From Rhabditoides inermis (taxonomy: Eukaryota; Nematoda; Chromadorea; Rhabditida; Rhabditidae), in NCBI GenBank assembly GCA_963966185.1, contig CAWZYM010000450.1, positions 1-64,000 of the forward strand: a stretch of 64,000 nucleotides of DNA, written 5' to 3'. Of this stretch, positions 58,967-64,000 are shown one piece after another. A model generated the notes under the pieces. The model was not told the origin of the DNA. It saw only the letters and a program-made list of their open reading frames with translations, and searched no databases. Position 1 is the stretch's first letter, and every line of letters starts with the position of its first letter. The position numbers and the translations under genes are program-made.

Positions 58967-60478
58967 AGCGTGAGTGAGATATGAATGGTGACTGACCAGT
59001 GTCTTGAGTGGAGTCGAGGTTGATGGGCTGCTTGGTACCAGTGACATGGATCATGCCTCCCTCTCTCGCGTTCCACAGACCCACTGGCTCTCCGTGCAGC
59101 CACAAAGTCGCCGTTGCGCACCTCGGACGCGATCTGTAGCAGTCATGACGTCATAGATGCACCGTCACAACACTGCATACCTTGGCAGTCCTGGGCACTC
59201 CTCCGACAAAGAGCTTGGAAAGCGTCTGGTGAAGGTTGAGAACAGACTTGTTTCCGGCAGCGGTTTCGGTCTGAAATGGATACGTCACGTCTCTCCCATT
59301 CTCCATTCTCCTCGCCACTCACCTTCGTCTCCTGAATCTGCTCGCTGTTGGGGTGGTAGAGTCGCACGGTGGCCGTCTTTCCGATCCTCTTCACCTCCAG
59401 CTTCCTCCACTCGTTATCGTTCACCTTGCTGTCCAGTCCCACTACAAGCGGTCCGGCTCCCAGGTTCACAGACACCTTGGGCTTTCCGTACTCCACCTCC
59501 ACGGCAATGTAGTCGTCAGTGGGCACGGCGCGGGTGCCGGCCGATTTCTCCTCGTTTCCGAAAAAGAGCGGGATTCCGTGCTCCTTGTCGGTCTTCATGT
59601 GGAAGGCGAGATGAGTGTAGGCGGCCGAGCGGGAGACTGCTGCTGCCTCCCTCAAAGTGCGCGCCAGCGTGATCCTGTTGGCCGCGTCCCTCGCCACCGC
59701 CACCTTCTCCTTGAGCTGCTCCAACCTGTCAGCCAGGGAGTCGACCGACGCCGTCTTTCCGGCCACAGCCTCCTTGTACTTCTAGAATGCGCCCATCACC
59801 TGCGGGGCGACCTTGGCGAAGGCGTCCACATTCTGGCGGATCCAGCTTCTTCGCGTCCTGCTTCGCCTTCTCGAGGGCGGCGAGGCTGTCCTTGTTCTGC
59901 TTCTCGATAGCCTCCATCTTCGAGTCGAGCTCCGAGAGCTGAGTCGAGTTGGTCTTGTCGGTAGTCTTGAGTCCTTCGCGGGCAGACTGCATTGCAGCCA
60001 CACTGTCACGATTGGCGTCGATCTGAAAAAAAGAAGATGGATAATAAAGAAAAAAAGGAGAAAGGAGAAGTACACACCGAAATCTTTTCATCCTCGACTT
60101 GCTTCTCGAGCTCGCTGACTGGTGGAGGTCAGTCGTGGTGGAGGTCAGCCGCCTTGCGAACCAGCACTCGTTCACGCGTCGTTCACGCGGTCCCTCTGAA
60201 ACAAACACGTCAATCACCACAATCCCTGTTTCGTCAACACTCAACATCACCCTCCAAACTGACCATCTCCTGCACGCTCTCCTCCTCCTCGGCGAGCAAT
60301 ACCTGAGTGGTTTGCGCCACTCGGCAGCATTCTTCGGAGTGTTGGACACATCGTCGTAGGCGTTGGCGGCTGCGACAGCGTTTCGCGAGTCGGCGCGTGC
60401 CGATCCAAACGTGCCGTTGAGAGAGGCGGCAGTCTGCTGCAGCTCGTCCGCCTTTAACACAACCTCCTTGGGCAGCAG
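58510..60478 (-). pseudogene. Laminin alpha-like gene fragment (domain II to second LamG), multi-exon, frame-broken
   Basis: Laminin alpha is a secreted basement-membrane chain. Minus-strand exons with GT...AG borders lie at 60264-60478, 60078-60195, 59323-60022, 59181-59270, 58997-59133, 58759-58880 and from 58713 downward. They give domain II coiled-coil sequence (ADELQQTAASLNGTF, ARDAANRI) and then laminin G modules (HLAFHMKTDKEHGIPLFFGN, LFVGGVPRTAK, FVTYSPDGMMFYVGKE|DFMSLSLESG). The frame is interrupted repeatedly: a missing G in the first exon, a shift in the second, a shift plus TAG near 59783, a shift near 59090, and TGA in place of the Trp codon in the WHLV motif near 58605. N-terminal laminin exons are absent. 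It is a decayed fragment or an unpolished gene piece. Confidence 0.75.
58901..58968. repeat. (GA)n/(GAAA)n microsatellite in a laminin-fragment intron
   Basis: A purine run of GAAA and GA units within the intron between 58881 and 58996. It is the source of the low-complexity minus-strand frames there. Confidence 0.9.
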
Positions 60479-60723
60479 CTGTAAATAATCGATGCTCCTT
60501 CCTCCTACTTCTCCCCACCCCCTCTCTCCTTCACTTACGTCGTCCAAGAATTCTTTACAATTTCGTTCAATTTTCAATTTCGTCAACATACCGAATCACG
60601 TTGAGAGCCTGTTTACACATGTCTTTATTTATTTCATTTATTACTGCCGGTATCAACAATGTGACAAATATATAATGGTTATACAAATGAAATCAATGTG
60701 TCGGTAAGTTTATCATCCAAGTG

Positions 60724-61330
60724 TCATAATCCATTCTCGTCGCTCGTATCCATTCCGCTTTCAACCTTGTACGGCCATCCTCGTCTCCTCTCCTTGTCTG
60801 GTGGGCCTCTCCACTCTATCAGCCTCGTTCCCCACTTGTCCGTCCGCGCCATCCTCCATACGTATTTCCATTTTCTCTTTGCAGCTTCTTCTACGACATC
60901 CTTCAGCTTCGTCCTCCGTCGTAGCTCATCGTTCCGAATGCGGTGATTGAGCGTTATTCCGCACATAATCCTCTACATCTTCCTCTGCGCAACTGACAGC
61001 TTGTCCTCGTCGGTCTTCAGTAGGTTCCAAGACTCTGATCCATACAGGAAAAGCGGCAACACATGTGTGTAATAGACCGCTCTTTTCATTCGCTTTGGCA
61101 TGCTCCTGTTTCGCATCATTTGTGCTCGAAGGCGCCCCAAGCCGCTGATATTCTTTTGTCTATCTCCGGCGAAACAATCTCCTCGAAAGACAGACGTCCT
61201 CCTAGGTAATTGAAGTTGTCCACCCGCTGTAGTTCTTTCCCCTCGAACTTGATCTTTCTTCTTCCCATACTCATCCACACCGTCTTCTCCGTATTAATCA
61301 GCAGCCCCGTCTCCTTGCTAGCGTCCGCGA
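60724..61330 (-). pseudogene. LINE remnant, RTE-like reverse transcriptase C-terminus
   Basis: The minus strand reads INTEKTVWMSMGRRKIKFEG, VDNFNYLGG, KRMKRAVYYTHVLPLFLYGSE, TDEDKLSVAQRKM, a stop, then RIMCGITLNHRIRNDELRRRT and EAAKRKWKYVWRMAR. This is the thumb and C-terminal part of a non-LTR reverse transcriptase of RTE-like type. A TAG replaces a Glu codon near 60970, and a frame change near 61130 separates the two upstream pieces. It is a dead fragment. Confidence 0.75.
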
Positions 61331-61611
61331 GTTCTTTTAACGAAAGCTCGACAAGCTATCGGTGCTTTGGTGCGAAATATGAGGAAGTGGGCTCCTCGAA
61401 GCGCATTCGAGAGAGTGTACAAGGCGTGTATTGAGCCACGACTGCTGTATGCTGCAGAAGGATGGTTTTCTGCTAACGAGACGGACAGGGCAAAATTCGA
61501 ACGAGTGAACATGCACGCAACTCGCTTGGGGCAAAACGATTTTGTGTCTTCGGACAGAACAGTTCTGGAGAATACAAAGTGGAGAATCAGTGACGCGATG
61601 AATAGAATATG
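61330..61611 (+). pseudogene. LINE remnant, non-LTR reverse transcriptase tail (second family)
   Basis: About 90 codons: TKARQAIGALVRNMRKW, FERVYKACIEPRLLYAAEGW, FERVNMHATRLGQNDF. This is the thumb region following a non-LTR RT, on the opposite strand to the RTE-like remnant. Nothing of the palm domain is present. Confidence 0.65.
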
Positions 61612-61696
61612 AAACGCGTGATCGCTTCTTCTTCAAATATCAAATGTAAACCCGGCGCTTGATGTCGCAGGGAGTTTTCTGTTCATATCTGGTGAT

Positions 61697-61718
61697 GATT
61701 TAATTACCCAAGTTAGAG
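61697..61718 (+). ncRNA. SL1-like spliced-leader sequence with adjacent splice donor
   Basis: These 22 nt match the nematode SL1 exon at 20 of 22 positions (differences at nt 2, A for G, and nt 19, A for T). They are followed at once by GTAATTTC, a donor where SL RNAs have one. AATTACC (61702-61708) can pair with GGTAATT (61718-61724), as in the first SL RNA stem-loop. I do not find a convincing Sm site (AATTTTTGG type) within the next 100 nt, so this may be a pseudogene or a variant gene. Confidence 0.45.
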
Positions 61719-61739
61719 GTAATTTCAAAAGTACCAACG

Positions 61740-62956
61740 TGCTAACCCGGGCGATTCGCATTCACATTCTATTGAACACGCGCTACTCCGATCCCGAATT
61801 CGATCGAATTCCATCCCGCATCCGACCCCGTACGATCGAAATGTTTTGCTGAAGAGCTGATGCAACAATATACTCGATTGCAAATGCGGCCTGAGAGTGT
61901 TGCAAATTACGGCGCGGGACGGATTTGCATATGTTCTTCTGATTGGTTCTCGTTCAAGCATTGTGAATGGGGCGCGGGGCCGTTTTGCAATGACGATTTA
62001 TATAATTTTATAGATTTATACCCGATTTATAGACTGAGTGCTCGCTTCCAGAAAGCCATTAGATGGGAAAAAAGTGCACTCAGATTTTCGATGTTGAGTC
62101 AATTCCAATATGTAAAAATATGCCGAAAATCTTGTACAAAATATGATGAAAATCAGAAGAATATGATGAAAATCAAAAATGTAACATTTTAACTATACTC
62201 TGGTCCTGGCGTTAAAACAACCTCGACAACCAGAGTGTACACTTCCAATACCCGTTTAGCTTTGCAAACATTGTGAAAATCAGATCTCATGACGTTAGTC
62301 GACAGATCGCTTAACAAAATGCAAATGTTTTTTTTCAATTGAAAAAAAAATTCGGGGGTTTAAAAAGGTTTTCATTTTACTTTGACAAAACCACAAAAGC
62401 ACAGTTTTGTCCTGTTTTTAATTTGTTTTCAAAAAAATTTCCTGTTTTAAATTTGTTTTCAAAAAAAATATTTGCGTCGAAGATGCGCTTACCGGCGCTC
62501 TTCTCCTGGTGGTGGATTTGTCGTTATGAGAAAATATCGGTAAATCACAGTTCGGATCGCGCTCTCTTCGCAGTTTCCTTGTATTTTATCTCACGTCACC
62601 GCTGAGATTGCTCATTTCGCTGAAACCAGTGAGTGGCGCCTACAGCGCTCCTCCTCCTGGTTATAATGGGCAGAGCCTAACAGTGCAAACCCGGCGCGTC
62701 TCACACGCTGAATCCGACCGCGGTATATAGATTGCGAGAGAGAAAAGTTGTCCTGGTAAATTTGCAATTTGGCAATTTGTCAATATCGCGGCTTCCCCAA
62801 TAAAATGTGGAGGCATTGCCGTGTTTCGGTCTCGAGGGTGTATTGACACAGTATGGAAAAAAGTAAACAAAAATTACATACAAAACTCCAAGATACATTA
62901 AAGGTAGTGTTCACTCTGAATTTGAAAGTGGAGTTGACCATACCAGTTTATGCTTC
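61740..62956. other. Intergenic stretch with no recognised gene
   Basis: AT-rich in the right half, with no long frame. A 30-bp direct repeat (62410-62469, units TCCTGTTTT...CAAAAAAA) is the only internal structure. An octamer-like ATTTGCAT (61923-61930) with a nearby ATTGG is noted without assignment. Confidence 0.4.
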
Positions 62957-63147
62957 TTACAAATAAAATTGGCAAAATATTACATAATGAAACGATTATT
63001 TAACTATTTAAAACATGTTAAGAAAGATTCATTCCGTAGTGCCACCAAGAAAAAAAAGATTTTTACAAATAAAATTGGCAAAATATTACATAATGAAACG
63101 ATTATTTAACTATTCAAAACATGTTAAGAAAGATTCATTTCGTAGTG
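62957..63147. repeat. Direct repeat of ~85 bp, period 106
   Basis: TTACAAATAAAATTGGCAAA begins at 62957 and again at 63063. Both units run to GATTCATT(C/T)CGTAGTGC with few changes and are separated by an A-rich spacer. It may be a recent local duplication. Confidence 0.9.
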
Positions 63148-63306
63148 CTCTCTCTCTCTCCCCCTCTCTCTCTCTCCCCCCCTCTCTCTCCCCCTCTCCC
63201 TCTCTCTCTCCTTCTCCCCCCCCTCTCTCTCTCTCCCTCTCTCTCTCCCCCCCCCCCTCTCTCTCTATCCCCCTCTCCCCTCCCCCCCCTCTCTCTCTCT
63301 CTCTCC

Positions 63307-63359
<53 letters not shown>

Positions 63360-63420
63360 TCTTTCTCTCTCTCTCTCCCTCTCTTTCTCTCTCTCCCCCC
63401 CCCTCTCTCTCTCTGTCTCT
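63148..63420. repeat. Long polypyrimidine (CT/CCCC)n tract
   Basis: About 270 bp of almost pure C and T on the plus strand. It explains all long Ser/Leu/Pro frames (plus) and Arg/Glu frames (minus) in this stretch. Confidence 0.95.
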
Positions 63421-63895
63421 AATACTGACACTATTTAATTGTTGTATTCTTTTAATTGATCTGTTAGTGTCAACAGCCCGATATGCGCAGGTTTGTGTTA
63501 GTTTTTGTAAACGTTTTATGCATGCGCTTTTGTTGAATTGGGTCAAGACAAACTGACTCTCTTTACGCAAGTACTTTTTAACAGATAATATATGTGCTTT
63601 TGTTGAATTTCATAGAAATTTCTGCTGTTAGAGATCGCCAAGCTCTGTCGTTCATTATTATGCGCAGAACGATAGAGGACAGATTGTAACGGGGGTAGAA
63701 AGTCATTGAAATCGTGATTGTTGCGTATATGCAACTATATTTTGGGTACTGTATACAAACGCTTCGAAACGACACTTCTCTCTATCTTTTCGTTCGCCGC
63801 TGCGTAAGTGCATCTGTCATTCGTCTGCGCTCTCTGCTGAAAGCGTACTCTCTCGCGCTATCTCTCGCGCGCCGGCGGGACCACAGGAAGACATT

Positions 63896-63929
63896 GGCAG
63901 GAACACGGCAGGAACACGGTGTTCCTGCC
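63896..63929. repeat. GGCAGGAACAC direct pair followed by its inverted copy
   Basis: The 11-mer occurs at 63896-63906 and 63907-63917, then its exact complement at 63919-63929 with a 1-nt centre. GAGGCGGGGCC and GATTGG follow within 45 bp. This could be a promoter region or the tip of a repeat running off the window. Confidence 0.8.
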
Positions 63930-64000
63930 AAAAAAGAGGCGGGGCCAACAGTTTTGATTGGTGGAGCTTATTTCTATGATGACCCTGACTCTCGCGCGAG

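Noticed and set aside
61318..61332. Another LTR terminus, from GCGTCCGCGAG between the two LINE remnants
   Set aside because: Only about 10 bases match and the flanking LTR sequence is absent; probably chance.
63015..63438. Ser/Leu/Pro and Arg/Glu-rich frames
   Set aside because: Generated by the polypyrimidine tract.
1..64000. CRISPR array, operons or prokaryotic origin
   Set aside because: Direct repeats are satellites, LTRs or simple repeats without unique spacers; genes are spliced and have eukaryotic signals.

Overview
The window is eukaryotic, animal DNA from a repeat-dense region. It has spliced genes with short GT...AG introns (42-79 bp), pyrimidine-rich acceptors, BEL/Pao LTR retrotransposons, a Penelope-like element with an N-terminal GIY-YIG domain, LINE tails, satellites, and fragments of two metazoan housekeeping genes (RIC1-like and laminin alpha-like). 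A 22-nt match (20/22) to the nematode SL1 spliced leader at 61697-61718, followed directly by a GTAA donor, makes a nematode the best guess. The tiny introns and the YVDN reverse-transcriptase box of the BEL elements fit that guess, but neither is decisive.

Layout. 1-2335: a satellite array (147/152-bp units), an LTR-like block (Y) and a (CTGGGTTA)n array. The same three-part module recurs at 54399-56212. 2336-4372: a repeat (block X), 1.58 kb with nothing recognised, then the left arm of a second X copy. 4373-49304: a ~45-kb compound BEL/Pao insertion that splits this second X copy, with a 5-bp target duplication CCATG; the uninterrupted site is preserved at 2405-2409. 49310-49766: the other arm of X and part of a satellite unit. 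49767-54398: a Naiad-type Penelope-like element, as a 5'-truncated copy followed by a full-length copy, inserted in the satellite. 56213-61611: fragments of RIC1-like and laminin alpha-like genes, a tRNA-like sequence and two LINE tails. 61697-64000: the SL1-like sequence and simple repeats.

Inside the BEL block there is one inverted unit (A, minus), a truncated unit end (E), two tandem units (B and C, plus) and a chimeric but coding-intact unit (D, plus). A and B form a near-perfect inverted repeat with ~10-kb arms. A, B and C share the same derived structure: they have lost the primer binding site and the gag N-terminus, and a 415-bp inverted piece of that gag N-terminus splits pol at the RNase H/integrase boundary. 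They also carry a GC-rich zinc-finger ORF and an antisense spliced gene between integrase and the 3' LTR. D keeps a plausible primer binding site, a 618-aa Gag and an unbroken 1391-aa Pol. Between its LTR and gag it has 6.9 kb of cargo: a 1001-aa transposase-like gene and an 11-exon gene in which a 135-bp exon-plus-intron cassette is tandemly repeated, both in reverse orientation.

The most notable single signal is in both repeats of the Penelope-like element. All core elements of a hammerhead ribozyme are present, but the three strands occur in an order that no circular permutation (types I, II, III) can give. The fold would have to be a kissing-hairpin or pseudoknotted hammerhead.
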